This document shows, in pieces, positions 12,107 to 12,837 of a stretch of 12,837 nucleotides of DNA. Under the pieces are notes generated by a model, which had not been told where the DNA came from, did no database searches, and worked only from the letters and a program-made list of their open reading frames with translations. The position numbers and the translations under genes are program-made. The stretch spans positions 1-12,837 of the forward strand of contig JAUHYJ010000037.1 in the NCBI GenBank assembly GCA_030425785.1, given 5' to 3'. The DNA is from Acidimicrobiia bacterium. GTDB taxonomy: Bacteria; Actinomycetota; Acidimicrobiia; Acidimicrobiales; Ilumatobacteraceae. Positions within the stretch are counted from its first letter, which is position 1, and every line of letters begins with the position of its first letter.

Positions 12107-12837
12107 ATGACGATCAAGATCGCTCTCGCCGGCGCCGGCGCCTTCGGCATCAAGCACCTCGACGGGCTCAAGCTCATCGATGACGTGGAGGTGACGTCGG
12201 TCGTCGGCCGCGAACTCGACAAGACCAAGGCGGTCGCGGACGAGTACGGCATCGGGCACGTGACGACCGATCTGAACGAGTCGCTCGAGCGCGACGACGT
12301 CGATGCCGTCATCTTGTGCACCCCGACCCAGATGCACGCGGATCAGGCGATCGCGTGCATGAACGCCGGCAAGCACGTCGAGGTCGAGATCCCCCTGTGT
12401 GACAACCTGGCCGACGGCGAAGCGGTCGTCGCCAAGCAGGCCGAGACCGGGCTCGTCGCGATGTGCGGACACACCCGCCGGTTCAACCCGTCACACCAGT
12501 GGGTGCACCACCGCATCCAGTCGGGCGAGTTCCACATCCAGCACATGGACGTGCAGACGTTCTTCTTCCGCCGCGAGAACAAGAACGCCAAGGGCGAACC
12601 CCGCAGCTGGACCGACCACCTCCTGTGGCACCACGCCGCCCACACCGTCGACCTGTTCCAGTACCAGACCGGCGGGAAGGTCGTCGAGAGCCACATCATC
12701 CAGGGGCCGAGGCACCCCGAGCTCGGCATCGCGATGGACATGTCGATCCAGTTGAAGACCGACAACGACGCGCTCTGCACGCTCGCGCTGTCGTTCAACA
12801 ACGACGGCCCGCTCGGCACGTTCTTCCGCTACATCGG
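12107..12837 (+). CDS. ligC: 4-carboxy-2-hydroxymuconate-6-semialdehyde dehydrogenase LigC, 5' part (runs off the window edge)
   Basis: LigC oxidises the hemiacetal of 4-carboxy-2-hydroxymuconate-6-semialdehyde to 2-pyrone-4,6-dicarboxylate with NADP+, in protocatechuate 4,5-(meta-)cleavage. It is a Gfo/Idh/MocA-family enzyme. The 243 residues in the window show the Rossmann GAGAFG (9-14), EIPL (94-97) where most relatives have EKP, GHTRRFNPSHQW (121-132) and WHHAAHTVDLF (174-184) with the family's H179 and D182. These match remembered sphingomonad LigC proteins very closely. The final 70-odd residues and the stop lie past the edge. The ATG at 12107 starts MTIKIALAGAGAFG, at the usual N-terminus; only a weak GGAA precedes it. 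It is divergent from the SRPBCC-led operon and probably begins a separate aromatic-acid operon. Confidence 0.88.
   Translation, partial: MTIKIALAGAGAFGIKHLDGLKLIDDVEVTSVVGRELDKTKAVADEYGIGHVTTDLNESLERDDVDAVILCTPTQMHADQAIACMNAGKHVEVEIPLCDNLADGEAVVAKQAETGLVAMCGHTRRFNPSHQWVHHRIQSGEFHIQHMDVQTFFFRRENKNAKGEPRSWTDHLLWHHAAHTVDLFQYQTGGKVVESHIIQGPRHPELGIAMDMSIQLKTDNDALCTLALSFNNDGPLGTFFRYI

Noticed and set aside
1..12837. tRNA, rRNA, riboswitch, insertion sequence or attachment site
   Set aside because: No cloverleaf, conserved rRNA stretch, transposase or terminal repeat was recognised on either strand by reading.

Overview
The window is very GC-rich, with codon third positions dominated by G and C, short intergenic gaps and many stop/start overlaps. 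Together with the protein sequences this suggests a high-GC actinobacterium, plausibly Acidimicrobiia (Ilumatobacter-like). That placement is inference from composition and protein resemblance; there is no rRNA or other marker here.

Region 1 (1-4411) is a benzoate-degradation locus of the aerobic benzoyl-CoA 'box' type. A leftward operon reads boxC (benzoyl-CoA-dihydrodiol lyase), boxB (di-iron benzoyl-CoA 2,3-epoxidase) and then a benzoate-CoA ligase cut by the window edge. A PaaX-family repressor gene is divergently transcribed from boxC. The 168-bp gap between them holds two mirror-image promoters with identical TAGAAT -10 boxes, set on one composite dyad. Both gaps inside the operon are filled by a hairpin that ends one base before the next gene's Shine-Dalgarno sequence. 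No boxA (the reductase partner of BoxB) is present in the window.

Region 2 (4436-7816) holds two tandem, translationally linked lipoprotein serine hydrolases of the class C beta-lactamase/esterase fold, on the minus strand. The first-translated copy has a Thr/Pro linker encoded by a 15-bp tandem repeat. Divergent from them is a MarR-GNAT fusion gene preceded by a clean palindrome over a probable -10 box. A 97-bp tandem duplication follows that gene and carries a fossil of its 3' end.

Region 3 (7939-11937) is a tight four-gene leftward operon: SRPBCC protein, FAD-dependent amine-oxidase-like protein, DUF1365 protein and a cyclopropane-fatty-acid-synthase-like methyltransferase. Its junctions are a 1-nt overlap, a 5-nt gap and a 4-nt overlap. 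It probably modifies membrane acyl chains. Region 4 (12107 to the end) is the 5' part of a gene for a LigC-type 4-carboxy-2-hydroxymuconate-6-semialdehyde dehydrogenase, a protocatechuate 4,5-cleavage enzyme. Two aromatic-ring catabolic modules therefore flank a central accessory segment. No tRNA, rRNA, CRISPR array, insertion sequence or phage gene was seen.
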